Origin: Streptomyces sp. R302
Lineage (GTDB): Bacteria > Actinomycetota > Actinomycetes > Streptomycetales > Streptomycetaceae
Direction: 5' to 3'
DNA length: 64,000 nucleotides
NCBI RefSeq assembly: GCF_012927245.1
Contig: NZ_JABBGE010000002.1
Coordinates: forward strand, 620,001-684,000
Shown: positions 20,195-30,091 of the stretch, one piece after another
How the letters are laid out: the number at the start of each line of letters is the position of its first letter
Numbering within the stretch: position 1 is the first letter of the stretch
Translations under genes and position numbers: made by a program
Notes under the pieces: generated by a model
Database searches by the model: none
What the model saw: the letters and a program-made list of their open reading frames with translations, nothing else
What the model was told of the DNA's origin: nothing

Positions 20195-21721
20195 CTAGGC
20201 GAACTTCTGGTTCGCCGAGCCGTCGCAGGTCTGGAGCCGGACCGGCTCCTTCGCGGCGCTCTGCGCGAGGCAGAGGCCGGTCGCGGCGGCGGGCCGGATC
20301 GTGGCGCCGTCGCGGACGAACCTCTGGTTGGCGGCGCCGCTGCAGTTCCAGACGATGAGCGCCTTGCCGGCCTGGTAGGCGGCGCCCGGCACGTCCAGGC
20401 AGCGGTCCTGGGTGAGTTCGGTGTGCAGGGTCCCGCGGGCGGAGTCGTACCACCAGCCCTGGTTGCGGCCGCCGTGGCAGTCCCAGCCGAGGACGCCGGT
20501 GCCGTTGGCGGACTCGGCGGCGTTCACGTCGAGGCAGTTGCCGGTCGCGCCGTTCCGCAGCGGCTCGTAGGCGTCGTCCCAGGCGAGCGGGAAGAGCGTC
20601 GGGGTGCCGGAGGAGTTCACGTCGGCGCAGCTCGCCTCGCGCAGGCCGGAGCCGTACAGCTGGGTCAGGCAGGACGCGAAGGCGGCGTGGCCGCTCTTGT
20701 TGGGGTGGAAGGACTGGCGGGTGGAGTTCTCGTCGATCCCGCCGGGCTTGGAGAGGTCGATGTACAGGCCCCGGGCCCAGGTGTCCTCCATGCAGACCTC
20801 GTGGCCGTGGAAGAGCCGCGAGTTGTCGAGGTAGACGGCGCCGGTGGAAGCGGCGACCCGGCGCATGCCGCGCTCGAAGGCGGGGACGGCGGTGTTGCGG
20901 CCCCACTTGGTGTCGGAGTCGTAGCCCATGCCGCCGCAGCTCAGCTTGCCGGGGAAGCGGGGGTTGTCGTAGAAGTCCGGGCCGATGGGGCTGGGGTAGC
21001 CCATGACGACGAGCTTGTAGTCGCCGTCGGCGTACCCGGCGTCCCGCATGACGGTCTTCAGGTCGCGGACGGTCTGCTCGACCTTGGGGACGAGGGCGTC
21101 GACGCGGGACTGCCAGCCGGGGGCGTACTTGGGCTCGCAGGTGCCCTGGCTGAGGACGTACCGGGTGACGCAGTCGGTCATGACGGGGCCGAACTGCAGG
21201 TCGTCGTTGGCTCCGGCGACCAGGAGGACCATCTTGATGCGGGTGTTGCGGGCCTTGACGGCGAGGTTGTCGCTCTGGACCAGCTCGTCCGCGTACTGCT
21301 TGCTCCCGCCGATCCGGATGTTGCCGGTGTAGGCGCCGGAGCAGGAGACGTTGAAGGTGAGGTCGGCGGCGATGCCGGTGCGGTGGATGGCCGCGTCGGG
21401 CGAGCGGTGGCACCAGTTGGTGGGGCCGTTGGTGGGGGACTCGTAGGTCCCGACGCCCTCGCCGGAGATCTCGCTGTCGCCGAGCGAGATCAGGCCGGTC
21501 TTCCGCTGGTCGAGCGGGCGCTCCTCGGGGCTGCCGTAGATCTTCGTGGCCTCGGCGGCCCGGATCGCCTCCAGCTCGGGCGGGAGGGGTACGGAGGCGA
21601 CGGCGGCCCTCGTACCGGTGTCGGCCGCTCCGGCGGGGGCGGCGGTGAAGGAGCCGAGTGCGGCGGCGGCTGCCGCGACGGCGGCGATGGGCCACCGGAG
21701 TCTGTACCTGGTGCGCGTCAT
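20195..21721 (-). CDS. Secreted SGNH/GDSL esterase with C-terminal ricin-B lectin domain
   Basis: 508 aa. A signal peptide ends about residue 33. The SGNH hydrolase domain (about 70-370) has block [27 protein letters not shown] (block III) and FHPNKSGH (catalytic Asp/His region near HPN). The C-terminal 130 residues form a ricin-type beta-trefoil with repeated NCLDV, RCLDVPG and NQRF/NQKF (QxW-like) motifs. It is likely an exported carbohydrate- or lipid-active esterase that binds sugars. Divergent from fumC. Confidence 0.88.
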   Translation of the reverse strand: MTRTRYRLRWPIAAVAAAAAALGSFTAAPAGAADTGTRAAVASVPLPPELEAIRAAEATKIYGSPEERPLDQRKTGLISLGDSEISGEGVGTYESPTNGPTNWCHRSPDAAIHRTGIAADLTFNVSCSGAYTGNIRIGGSKQYADELVQSDNLAVKARNTRIKMVLLVAGANDDLQFGPVMTDCVTRYVLSQGTCEPKYAPGWQSRVDALVPKVEQTVRDLKTVMRDAGYADGDYKLVVMGYPSPIGPDFYDNPRFPGKLSCGGMGYDSDTKWGRNTAVPAFERGMRRVAASTGAVYLDNSRLFHGHEVCMEDTWARGLYIDLSKPGGIDENSTRQSFHPNKSGHAAFASCLTQLYGSGLREASCADVNSSGTPTLFPLAWDDAYEPLRNGATGNCLDVNAAESANGTGVLGWDCHGGRNQGWWYDSARGTLHTELTQDRCLDVPGAAYQAGKALIVWNCSGAANQRFVRDGATIRPAAATGLCLAQSAAKEPVRLQTCDGSANQKFA

Positions 21722-21827
21722 TGCGCCTCCTGGAAGTGGGGTTACCCACGGTTTTTACTGGCCGGTACACGCCTTGGGAATACATCGAACAAGACAAGTG
21801 CTCAACTTTTTCAGGAGGTTGACCAAG

Positions 21828-23228
21828 ATGAGCAACGAAGACGGCTACCGGATCGAGCACGACTCCATGGGCGAGGTGCGCGTCCCCGCGCACGCCAAGT
21901 GGCGGGCCCAGACCCAGCGCGCGGTGGAGAACTTCCCGGTCTCCGGGCAGCGCCTGGAGCGCGCCCACATCGAAGCCCTGGCCCGGATCAAGGCCGCCGC
22001 CGCCACCGTCAACGCCGAGCTCGGGGTGATCGACCGGGACCGCGCGGAGGCCATCGCGGCCGCCGCCGCGGAGGTCGCGGAGGGCCGCTGGGACGACCAG
22101 TTCCCGGTCGACGTCTTCCAGACGGGCTCCGGCACCTCCTCCAACATGAACACCAACGAGGTCCTCGCCACCCTCGCCGGGGAGCGGCTGCCGGCCGACC
22201 GGGCCGTCCACCCCAACGACCACGTCAACGCCTCGCAGTCGTCCAACGACGTCTTCCCCTCCTCCATCCACATCGCCGCGACCGCCGCCGTCACCCGCGA
22301 CCTCATCCCGGCGCTCGACCACCTGGCCGCCGCCCTGGAGCGAAAATCGGCCGAATTCGCGACGGTGGTGAAGTCGGGTCGTACGCATCTGATGGACGCC
22401 ACGCCGGTCACCCTGGGCCAGGAGTTCGGCGGCTACGCGGCGCAGGTCAGGTACGGGATCGAACGGCTGCGCTCGGCCCTGCCCCGGCTGGCCGAACTCC
22501 CCCTCGGCGGCACCGCCGTGGGCACCGGCATCAACACCCCGCCCGGCTTCTCGGCCGCCGTCGTCGCCGAGCTCGCCCGCGCCACGGGCCTGCCCTTCAC
22601 CGAGGCCCGCGACCACTTCGAGGCCCAGGGCGCCCGGGACGGCCTGGTGGAGACCTCCGGCCAGCTCAGGACCATCGCCGTCTCCCTCACCAAGATCGCC
22701 AACGATCTGCGCTGGATGGCCAGCGGCCCCCGCACCGGACTGGCCGAGATCGCGCTGCCCGACCTCCAGCCCGGCTCCTCGATCATGCCCGGCAAGGTCA
22801 ACCCGGTGGTCCCCGAAGCCGTCCTCATGGTCGCCGCCCAGGTCACCGGCAACGACACCACCGTCGCTGTGGCCGGCGCGGCCGGGAACTTCGAGCTCAA
22901 CGTCATGCTCCCGGTGATGGCCAAGAACCTGCTGGAGTCCGTACGCCTCCTGGCCAACGCCTCCCGGCTGCTCGCCGACCGCACCGTCGACGGCGTCACC
23001 GCCGACGTGGAGCGCGCCCGCGAGTACGCCGAGTCCTCCCCCTCCGTCGTCACCCCGCTCAACAAGTACATCGGCTACGAGGAGGCCGCGAAGGTCGCCA
23101 AGCGGTCCCTGGCCGAGCGCAAGACCATCCGCGAGGTCGTCCTGGAGTCCGGCTACGTGGACCGCGGCGACCTCACCCTCGAACAGCTCGACGAGGCCCT
23201 CGACGTCCTGCGCATGACCCGGCCCTGA
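21828..23228 (+). CDS. fumC: Class II fumarate hydratase
   Basis: 466 aa. The iron-independent fumarase has the superfamily signature [11 protein letters not shown] and the substrate segments [28 protein letters not shown] and [19 protein letters not shown] 21828 is preceded by a strong AGGAGG (21813-21818). Divergent from the SGNH hydrolase. Together with class I FumB this gives iron-dependent and iron-independent routes in the TCA cycle. Confidence 0.97.
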   Translation: MSNEDGYRIEHDSMGEVRVPAHAKWRAQTQRAVENFPVSGQRLERAHIEALARIKAAAATVNAELGVIDRDRAEAIAAAAAEVAEGRWDDQFPVDVFQTGSGTSSNMNTNEVLATLAGERLPADRAVHPNDHVNASQSSNDVFPSSIHIAATAAVTRDLIPALDHLAAALERKSAEFATVVKSGRTHLMDATPVTLGQEFGGYAAQVRYGIERLRSALPRLAELPLGGTAVGTGINTPPGFSAAVVAELARATGLPFTEARDHFEAQGARDGLVETSGQLRTIAVSLTKIANDLRWMASGPRTGLAEIALPDLQPGSSIMPGKVNPVVPEAVLMVAAQVTGNDTTVAVAGAAGNFELNVMLPVMAKNLLESVRLLANASRLLADRTVDGVTADVERAREYAESSPSVVTPLNKYIGYEEAAKVAKRSLAERKTIREVVLESGYVDRGDLTLEQLDEALDVLRMTRP

Positions 23229-23359
23229 CCCCGGCGCGGCCCCGGTGCGGTCCCGACGTGACCCCGGCGTGACCCCGGGATGTCTCCCGTACGAACCCGG
23301 GGCCGCTCCCGGGTGACTCAACCGTGACCTGTACCGCAGCGCCGGTGGGAGCGCGCCCC

Positions 23360-23365
23360 TAAGAT
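23360..23365 (+). promoter_or_regulatory. -10 hexamer of a leaderless DUF402 transcript
   Basis: TAAGAT followed by 6 nt and the ATG at 23372. Confidence 0.5.
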
Positions 23366-23371
23366 CTGCGC

Positions 23372-24046
23372 ATGACAGGAGCGGACGGTTCGGACGACAT
23401 CCAGCGCTGGGCGCCCGGGGAGCACATCCTCTGGCGCTACCGCGGCGTGGGCACCGACGCGGTGCACATCTGCCGGCCGGTGACCGTCGTCCGCGACACC
23501 CCGGACCTGCTCGCCGTGTGGATGGCGCCCGGCACCGAGTGCGTCCGGCCGGTGCTCGCCGACGGCACCTCCGTCCACGACGAGCCGCTCGCCACCCGCT
23601 ACACCGCGCCCCGCACCACCGAGCGCGCCCGCTGGGCGGGCAGCGGGGTCCTCAAGCTGGCGAGACCCGGCGACCCCTGGTCGGTCTGGCTCTTCTGGGA
23701 GCGCGGCTGGCGCTTCCGCAGCTGGTACGTGAACCTGGAGGAGCCGCGCCGCCGCTGGGCCGGCGGCGTCGACTCCGAGGACCACTTCCTCGACATCTCC
23801 GTCTACCCCGACCACAGCTGGCTCTGGCGGGACGAGGACGAGTTCGAGCAGGCGCAGCGCACCGGGCTCATGGACCCGGCCGGGGCCGCCCGGGTGCGGG
23901 AGGCCGGCGCGGCGGCCGTACGGCTGGTCGAGAGCTGGGGAACACCCTTCCGGGACGGCTGGGAGGAGTGGCGGCCCGATCCCGCCTGGACCGTCCCCGT
24001 CCTGCCGGCGGACTGGGATCGCACCCCGGCGCACACCGCTCCATGA
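23372..24046 (+). CDS. DUF402 domain protein
   Basis: 224 aa. GEHILWRYRG at the start, GDPWSVWLFWERGWRFRSWYVNLEEP and SEDHFLDISVYPDHSWLWRDEDE are the DUF402/FomD-like core, with acidic metal-binding residues. Some relatives are nucleoside di- or triphosphate phosphatases, so a phosphohydrolase role is possible but unproven. Standalone gene. Confidence 0.85.
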   Translation: MTGADGSDDIQRWAPGEHILWRYRGVGTDAVHICRPVTVVRDTPDLLAVWMAPGTECVRPVLADGTSVHDEPLATRYTAPRTTERARWAGSGVLKLARPGDPWSVWLFWERGWRFRSWYVNLEEPRRRWAGGVDSEDHFLDISVYPDHSWLWRDEDEFEQAQRTGLMDPAGAARVREAGAAAVRLVESWGTPFRDGWEEWRPDPAWTVPVLPADWDRTPAHTAP

Positions 24047-24194
24047 GACCCTTGCCGCGCCCCCGGGGTCGAAACGTAGGATCGTCCTCCGCACGGCCGA
24101 CATCGGGCGCAACCGTCGGACACCACGTCACCGACCGAACGCAGCGCAGCAACTGACCACACGTCACCGCACGTCATCGATGAGGGGGAGAGCA

Positions 24195-24380
24195 GTGCCG
24201 GAGCTGTGCCCGGGTCGCACTCCCCCCGCCCCTGCCGCGGTCCGCGGATCGTCCGTACCCACCGCGAAATCCAGCGCGAATACCGCCGCCGCGGGGTTTA
24301 TCCCCACCGGAGGCGCGGCATCGGCGAGAAGAGCGAGTGCATCGCACCACCGGCCCGGACGGACGGAATCCCACGCGTGA
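24195..24380 (+). CDS. Small leader ORF coupled to the SpoIIE-type phosphatase
   Basis: 61 aa from GTG 24195, preceded by a strong GAGGGGGAGA at about 4-5 nt. The peptide is Ala/Pro/Ser-rich with no recognisable domain. Its TGA (24378-24380) overlaps the GTG start of the next gene as GTGA, the usual coupling arrangement. It is a real translated leader or a chance ORF; the strong ribosome site and exact overlap favour translation. Confidence 0.45.
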   Translation: MPELCPGRTPPAPAAVRGSSVPTAKSSANTAAAGFIPTGGAASARRASASHHRPGRTESHA

Positions 24381-26281
24381 CGGAGCATCCCACCTCCCAC
24401 GAAGGCCGGCAGCCGCTGGCCGACCGGCCCCAGGAACAGACGCGGCCTCGCCAGGAGGCCGCGCCCGCCGGCCTGCCCTCCGACATCCCCGCGCAGCCCG
24501 CGCCGCAGCTCCCGGAGCCCTCGCCGGCGCCGGGGCCCTCGGCGCCCGCGGTCGCCGTCGCCGTCTCCCCCAAAGGGGCGGAGCAGGCCGGGCGGCGCGA
24601 GGGCGACCGGCTGCGCTTCGTCGGCGCCGCGACCCGGCGGATCGCCCGCGGCCTCGACCTCGACGAGATCGTGCTCGGCCTGTGCCGCGCCACCGTGCCG
24701 GCCTTCTCCGACGAGATCCTCGTCTACCTCCGCGACCCGCTGCCGGTCGGCGACGAACGCCCGGTGGCGCCCTTCGTGCTGCGCCTTCGCCGCACGGACC
24801 GGCTGCGGTTAACGGACCTGGAGGGCGACGAGCTCGTCCTCGTACCCGATCCCGACCCGACCCCCGCCGCCGAGCTGTGCGAGGTGCGCTCCGGCAGTTC
24901 CCTGGCCGAGGTGCTCCGCGGGGTCCGGCCGGTCTTCGGCGACTCCGCCGCCGCCCGGGCCGCGCTCGGCGAGCTCCTGGGCCCCGAGCATCCGCTGCCC
25001 CGCGGCCCGCGGGCGATACTGGCTCCGCTGCGCGGCCGGCGCCGGGTGATCGGCGCGGCCGTCTTCCTGCGCCGCGCCGAGCAGCCCGCCTTCGACCCGG
25101 ACGACCTGCTCGTCGGCGCCCAGCTGGCCACCCACACCGCGCTCGGCATCGACAAGGCGGTGCTGTACGGCCGGGAGGCGTACATCGCGGACGAGCTCCA
25201 GCGGACCATGCTGCCGGACTCGCTGCCGCAGCCGACCGGCGTCAAGCTCGCCTCCCGCTACCTGCCGGCGGCCGAGACGGCCCGGGTGGGCGGTGACTGG
25301 TACGACGCGATCCCGCTGCCCGGCAGCCGGGTCGCCCTGGTCGTCGGCGACGTCATGGGCCACTCCATGACCTCGGCCGCGATCATGGGCCAGCTGCGCA
25401 CCACCGCGCAGACCCTGGCCGGGCTCGACCTGCCGCCGCAGGAGGTGCTGCACCACCTCGACGAGCAGGCCCAGCGGCTCGGCGAGAACCGGATGGCGAC
25501 CTGCATGTACGCGGTCTACGACCCGGTCTCGCACCGGATCACGGTCGCCAACGCCGGTCATCCGCCGCCGATACTGCTCCACCTGGACGGGCGCGCGGAG
25601 GTGCTGCGGGTGCCCGCGGGCGCCCCGATCGGGGTCGGCGGCGTGGACTTCGAGGCGGTCGAGCTGGACGCCCCGGCCGGTGCGACGCTGCTGCTGTACA
25701 CGGACGGTCTGGTGGAGTCCCGGCTGCGGGACGTGTGGACCGGGATCGAGCAGCTGCGGGAGCGGCTGGCGGCGGCGGCCCAGCTGACCGGGCCGGACCA
25801 CGCGCCGCCCCTGGAGGCGCTCTGCGACGACGTGCTCGACATGCTGGGTCCGGGCGACCGGGACGACGACATCGCGCTGCTCGCGGCCCGCTTCGACGGG
25901 ATCGCGCCGAGCGACGTGGCGTACTGGTTCCTGGATCCTGAGGACGCGGCCCCGGGCCGGGCCCGCCGGCTCGCCCGCCGGGCGCTCGCCCGCTGGGACC
26001 TGGAGGAGCTGACCGACTCGGTGGAGCTGCTGATCAGCGAGGTGGTGACGAACGCGGTGCGGTACGCGGAGCGGCCGGTGACCCTGCGGCTGCTGCGGAC
26101 GGACGTGCTGCGCTGCGAGGTCGGCGACGACTCCCCGCAGCTGCCCCGGCAGCGGCGGGCCCGCGAGACGGACGAGGGCGGGCGCGGCCTGTTCCTGGTG
26201 AACCGGCTGGCGCGGCGGTGGGGGGCGACCCGTCTGTCGGGCGGCAAGGTCGTCTGGTTCGAGCTGTCGACGCGCGTCTGA
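24377..26281 (+). CDS. SpoIIE/PP2C serine phosphatase with GAF-like and HATPase domains; contains a TTA codon
   Basis: 634 aa from GTG 24377. Order: Pro-rich N-terminus (1-60), GAF-like sensor region (about 65-270), SpoIIE-type PP2C domain with metal Asp in GGDWYD, VVGDVMGHS, YTDGLVE and RDDDIALL (about 285-510), then an anti-sigma HATPase_c domain (SEVVTNAVRYA, DEGGRGLFLVNRLARRWG). Such proteins act on anti-sigma-factor antagonists in partner switching. Codon 145 (24809-24811) is TTA, the rare Leu codon read only by the bldA tRNA in Streptomyces, so expression may be tied to development. It is translationally coupled to a leader ORF. Confidence 0.88.
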   Translation: MTEHPTSHEGRQPLADRPQEQTRPRQEAAPAGLPSDIPAQPAPQLPEPSPAPGPSAPAVAVAVSPKGAEQAGRREGDRLRFVGAATRRIARGLDLDEIVLGLCRATVPAFSDEILVYLRDPLPVGDERPVAPFVLRLRRTDRLRLTDLEGDELVLVPDPDPTPAAELCEVRSGSSLAEVLRGVRPVFGDSAAARAALGELLGPEHPLPRGPRAILAPLRGRRRVIGAAVFLRRAEQPAFDPDDLLVGAQLATHTALGIDKAVLYGREAYIADELQRTMLPDSLPQPTGVKLASRYLPAAETARVGGDWYDAIPLPGSRVALVVGDVMGHSMTSAAIMGQLRTTAQTLAGLDLPPQEVLHHLDEQAQRLGENRMATCMYAVYDPVSHRITVANAGHPPPILLHLDGRAEVLRVPAGAPIGVGGVDFEAVELDAPAGATLLLYTDGLVESRLRDVWTGIEQLRERLAAAAQLTGPDHAPPLEALCDDVLDMLGPGDRDDDIALLAARFDGIAPSDVAYWFLDPEDAAPGRARRLARRALARWDLEELTDSVELLISEVVTNAVRYAERPVTLRLLRTDVLRCEVGDDSPQLPRQRRARETDEGGRGLFLVNRLARRWGATRLSGGKVVWFELSTRV

Positions 26282-26300
26282 TCCGCGGGAGTACGTGACG

Positions 26301-26331
26301 AAGGCCGGTCCCCCTGGTGGGGGCCGGCCTT
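26301..26331. terminator. Bidirectional terminator
   Basis: A 13-bp stem with one bulged T (26301-26314 with 26319-26331) and a 4-nt loop between convergent genes. Confidence 0.75.
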
Positions 26332-26352
26332 CGCCGCGTGAAGGAGCGGGGG

Positions 26353-28611
26353 TCAGCGGGGCTGACGGGTGGTGGTGCCGTCGGGCAGGACGGCGCCCTC
26401 GTCGCCGTCCGGGACGCCGGGGTCGGGCGGCTGGACGGTCGCCGTGGTGGTCGGCTCCCGGGTGGGGTCGCCGGTCGGGACCGGCGGGGTGGTGGTGGGC
26501 GCCTGGGTGGTCGTCGGCGCGGTCGTCGGCGGCGTGGTGGGCGGGGTGGTCGGCGGGGCGGTGGTGCGGGCCGGCGGGGTCGTGGCGGCCTCGGTCGGCT
26601 CCTCGGTGGGCTCCTCGGTCGCGGTGGGCGAGCCGGTCCCGGTCGGGAGGCGGCCGCCGCCGTCCCAGCCGCCGTCGGTCTCCAGGTCGAACTCGGCGTC
26701 GGAGCCGCCGTTCAGGGCACGCTCGGTGTACGCGCCCCAGATCTTGGCCGGGAAGCCGCCGCCGTTGGCGCGGCCGGGCTCGATGGTGTCGGTGAGGGTG
26801 ACCTGCTCGGCGATCTTGCCGGAGGTGTCCTCGCCGAAGAGGGCGACGGCGGTGACCAGTTCGGGGGTGTAGCCGACGAACCAGGCGGAGCGGTTGTTCT
26901 CGGAGGTGCCGGTCTTGCCGGCGGCCTCGTAGTCGCCGGCGGCGCGGAAGCCGGAGCCGTTGTCGACGACGCCCTTCATGGCCTTGGTGACGGTGTCGGC
27001 GGCCCGGCGGCTGATGACCTGTTCGCCGGTCTGCCGGACGGTGTCGACCTGGCGGTCGCGGTGCTGGGCGGCCTTGACGAGGCTCGGGCTGACCTTGCGG
27101 CCGTGGTTGTCGAGGGTGGCGTAGGCGCCGGCCATGTCGAGGGTGGAGGCGCCCATGGTGCCGAGCGCCATGGCGGGGGTGGGGGCGAAGTCCTGGCCGT
27201 CCTTCAGGCCGAGGGCGAGCGCCGTCTTCTTGGTCTTCTCGGCGCCGACGTCGACGATCATCTGGGCGTAGACCGAGTTGATGGACTTGTCGGTGGCGCG
27301 CTGGACGGTGACGGGGCCGTACGAGTAGTCGCCCTGGTTCTCGGGGGCGTAGGGGATCTTGCTGCCGACGACGGGGCGCTTGCTGTCGCCGTCGTAGATC
27401 GTGCCGAGGCCGATGTCGCGGCCGTCCTGGGTGGTGGCCTCGTTGTCGAGGGCGGAGGCGAGGACGATCGGCTTGAAGGTGGAGGCGGGCTGGAAGTCGC
27501 GCCGGGTGGCGTTGGACATCCAGTGCTCGGTGGCGCCGACGCCGCCGTACATCGCGACGACCGCGCCGGTCTTCGGGTCGACGGAGGTGGCGCCGGCCTG
27601 GACGGTGGCGGCCTTCTTGTCGCCCTTGCGGTCGAGCTTGGCTTCGAGTTCCTTGTCGACGGCGGCGACGAGGTCCTTCTGCTTCCGCTCGTCGACGGTG
27701 AGGGTGATCGTCCAGCCGCCGGCCTTGATGTCCTCCTCGCTGACGCCCTGGCGCATCAGCTCCTGGTTGGCGGCCTCGACGATGTAGCCGGTCTGGCCCT
27801 CCATGCCGGGGAGCGGCTTGGGCGCCTGCGGGACGGGGAACTTCAGGCCGGCGCGCTCGGCGGCGGGGAGCCAGCCCATCTCGACCATGTTGTCGAGGAC
27901 GTAGTTCCAGCGCTCCTCGACGAGCGCCCGGCCGGTGGCGTTGGCGGAGGTCCAGTCGTACTGGTTGGGGGCCTGGAGCAGCGAGGCGAGGTAGGCGCCC
28001 TGGGCGGTGGTGAGCTTCGAGGCGTCGGTGCCGTAGTACGAGCGGGCGGCGGCCTGGATGCCGTAGGCGGAGCGGCCGTAGTAGCTGGTGTTCATGTACC
28101 CGGCGAGGATGTCGGACTTGGACATCTCCTCGTCGACCTTGATGGCGATGACCATTTCCTTGAGCTTGCGGGTCGCCGTCTGGTCCTGGCTCAGGTAGAA
28201 GTTCTTGACGTACTGCTGGGTGATCGTGGAGCCGCCCTGCTTGCCCTTGCCGGTGAGGGTGTTCCAGGCGGCGCGGGTGGTGCCCTTGATGTCGACGCCG
28301 TTGTCCTTGTAGAAGGTCTTGTTCTCGGCGGCGACGAAGGCGTGCTGGACGGGGAGCGGGATCTTCTCCAGGCCCACGATCTCGCGGTTGATCTCGCCGG
28401 TGCGGGCGAGGATCTTGCCGTCGGCGTACTTGTAGATGTTGCTCTGCATGGTCGCCTCGGCGTTGGCCGTGGGCACGGGGACCAGCAGGTAGACCGTGTA
28501 GAGGCCGCCGATGCCGATGAGGCAGAGCAGGAGGAAGGTGCCCAGCAGCTTCTTCCAGGTGAAGAGGCGGCGTATGCCCCGTTTCTTCGCCTTCGCGTCC
28601 GGTCGGCCCAT
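26353..28611 (-). CDS. Class A penicillin-binding protein
   Basis: 752 aa bifunctional peptidoglycan synthase. Membrane anchor 21-43; glycosyltransferase-51 domain with AAENKTFYKDNG (catalytic Glu96) and GGSTITQQYVKN; transpeptidase domain with S377TFK, S443IN and K566TG; then a Thr/Pro-rich extracellular tail (about 640-752) with many PTTPPTT and TEEPTEE repeats. ATG 28611 has no strong Shine-Dalgarno nearby but homology fits. It acts at the outer face of the membrane in cell-wall growth. Divergent from the PadR operon. Confidence 0.95.
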   Translation of the reverse strand: MGRPDAKAKKRGIRRLFTWKKLLGTFLLLCLIGIGGLYTVYLLVPVPTANAEATMQSNIYKYADGKILARTGEINREIVGLEKIPLPVQHAFVAAENKTFYKDNGVDIKGTTRAAWNTLTGKGKQGGSTITQQYVKNFYLSQDQTATRKLKEMVIAIKVDEEMSKSDILAGYMNTSYYGRSAYGIQAAARSYYGTDASKLTTAQGAYLASLLQAPNQYDWTSANATGRALVEERWNYVLDNMVEMGWLPAAERAGLKFPVPQAPKPLPGMEGQTGYIVEAANQELMRQGVSEEDIKAGGWTITLTVDERKQKDLVAAVDKELEAKLDRKGDKKAATVQAGATSVDPKTGAVVAMYGGVGATEHWMSNATRRDFQPASTFKPIVLASALDNEATTQDGRDIGLGTIYDGDSKRPVVGSKIPYAPENQGDYSYGPVTVQRATDKSINSVYAQMIVDVGAEKTKKTALALGLKDGQDFAPTPAMALGTMGASTLDMAGAYATLDNHGRKVSPSLVKAAQHRDRQVDTVRQTGEQVISRRAADTVTKAMKGVVDNGSGFRAAGDYEAAGKTGTSENNRSAWFVGYTPELVTAVALFGEDTSGKIAEQVTLTDTIEPGRANGGGFPAKIWGAYTERALNGGSDAEFDLETDGGWDGGGRLPTGTGSPTATEEPTEEPTEAATTPPARTTAPPTTPPTTPPTTAPTTTQAPTTTPPVPTGDPTREPTTTATVQPPDPGVPDGDEGAVLPDGTTTRQPR

Positions 28612-28847
28612 GTCGTGTGTCGCTCCCGCTCGTCGTGTGTCCCGCCACCCCCGGTCGCCCGGCGCGCCGGATCAGCTCAGCAAGCTAACACCGACACTGC
28701 GGACATAGGGCAACCGATCACGCCTTTTCAGGACGTGAGAATCAGCACCCACTCCCAGGGGAACCGACGCCCGAGCGGACGTGATGGTTGCGTGAAGGTT
28801 CGGTTCCGCTTTTCCGTACGTACGCGGGCGTATCCACCGGGGATCGC

Positions 28848-28875
28848 TATACATCGTGCGTATACACCAGGTGTA
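28848..28875 (+). promoter_or_regulatory. Operator/promoter of the padR-ABC operon
   Basis: Two adjoining inverted repeats, TATAC-N7-GTATA (28848-28864) and TACACC-A-GGTGTA (28863-28875), lie 12-39 bp before the PadR start. They overlap TATACA, a possible -10. This is the likely autoregulatory binding site of the PadR protein. Confidence 0.55.
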
Positions 28876-28886
28876 CAGTGACGCCC

Positions 28887-29411
28887 ATGTCCATCGGTCA
28901 CACCCTTCTCGGACTCCTCGAATCGGGCCCGCGCCACGGCTACGACCTCAAGCGCGCCTTCGACGAGCGGTTCGGCCACGACCGGCCGCTCCACTACGGC
29001 CAGGTCTACTCGACGATGTCCCGCCTCCTGAAGAACGGCCTCGTCGTCGTCGACGGCGTCGAGGCCGGCGGCGGCCCCGAGCGCAAGCGGTACGCGATCA
29101 CCGACGCCGGCATCACCGATGTCGCCGCCTGGCTCGCGACCCCCGAGAAGCCGGAGCCGTACCTCCAGTCCACGCTCTACACCAAGGTCGTCCTCGCCCT
29201 GATGACCGGCCGCGGGGCCGCCGAGCTGCTCGACACCCAGCGCGCCGAGCACCTGCGCCTGATGCGCGAGCTCACCCGCCGCAAGAAGGACGGCGACCTC
29301 GCCGACCAGCTCATCTGCGACCACGCCCTCTTCCACCTGGAGGCCGACCTGCGCTGGCTCGAACTCACCGCCGCCCGCCTCGACCGGCTCGCCGAGGAGG
29401 TCCGCCGGTGA
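28887..29411 (+). CDS. PadR-family transcriptional regulator
   Basis: 174 aa. Winged-helix N-terminal domain (HTLLGLLESGPRHGYDLKRAFDERFG, LHYGQVYSTMSRLLKNGLV, GPERKRYAITDAG) followed by a helical C-terminal dimerisation domain (PadR subfamily 2 type). It probably represses its own operon, which encodes the following ABC transporter; the ligand is unknown. Its stop overlaps the next GTG (GTGA). Confidence 0.92.
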   Translation: MSIGHTLLGLLESGPRHGYDLKRAFDERFGHDRPLHYGQVYSTMSRLLKNGLVVVDGVEAGGGPERKRYAITDAGITDVAAWLATPEKPEPYLQSTLYTKVVLALMTGRGAAELLDTQRAEHLRLMRELTRRKKDGDLADQLICDHALFHLEADLRWLELTAARLDRLAEEVRR

Positions 29412-30091
29412 CCACCGCGCCCCTCCTCCGCGCCGAGGGCCTGACCAAGGCGTACGGCCCCACCACCGCGCTCTCCGGGGCGGACTTCGCGCTGCGCGCC
29501 GGCGAGGTCGTCGCCGTCATGGGCCCCTCCGGCTCCGGCAAGTCCACCCTCCTGCACTGCCTCGCCGGCATCGTCGGCCCCGACGCGGGCACCCTCACCT
29601 ACGACGGGCGCGACCTCACCGCCCTCTCCGACTCGGCCCGCAGCGCCCTGCGCCGCACCGACTTCGGCTTCGTCTTCCAGTTCGGCCAGCTCGTTCCCGA
29701 GCTCAGCTGCGTGGAGAACGTCGCCCTGCCGCTCCGACTCAACGGCGAGAAGCGGAAGGCCGCCGAGGCCCGGGCCGCCGAGTGGCTCGCCCGCCTGGAG
29801 GTCGACGACACCGCGGCCAAACGCCCCGGCGAGATATCCGGCGGCCAGGGCCAGCGGGTCGCCGTCGCCCGCGCCCTCGTCTCCGCCCCGCGCGTGATCT
29901 TCGCCGACGAACCGACCGGCGCCCTCGACTCCCTCAACGGCGAGCGGGTGATGCGGCTGCTCACCGACGCCTCCCGGGACACCGGCGCCGCCGTCGTCCT
30001 CGTCACCCACGAGGCCCGCGTCGCCGCCTGGTCCGACCGCGAGGTCGTCGTCCGCGACGGCGCGGTCCGGTCCACGGAGTGGGCCGCGTGA
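29408..30091 (+). CDS. ABC transporter ATP-binding protein (MacB/LolD type)
   Basis: 227 aa. Walker A GPSGSGKST, Q-loop FQFGQLVPELS, signature ISGGQGQR, Walker B VIFADEP with GALD, and switch His in VTHE are all present. The GTG start overlaps the PadR stop, and its own stop overlaps the next GTG, so the three genes are translated together. With the FtsX-like permease it forms an exporter, perhaps for an antimicrobial or lipid. Confidence 0.95.
   Translation: MTTAPLLRAEGLTKAYGPTTALSGADFALRAGEVVAVMGPSGSGKSTLLHCLAGIVGPDAGTLTYDGRDLTALSDSARSALRRTDFGFVFQFGQLVPELSCVENVALPLRLNGEKRKAAEARAAEWLARLEVDDTAAKRPGEISGGQGQRVAVARALVSAPRVIFADEPTGALDSLNGERVMRLLTDASRDTGAAVVLVTHEARVAAWSDREVVVRDGAVRSTEWAA

Noticed and set aside
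19869..23321. Very long open frame on the minus strand (over 1,100 codons) covering the SGNH and fumC region
   Set aside because: It mixes Arg/Pro/Gly-rich shadow sequence antisense or out of frame to clear genes (SGNH hydrolase, fumC); no domain is recognised. The same applies to other long shadows such as 754-2787, 58536-61394 beyond 59396, and 26317-28881.
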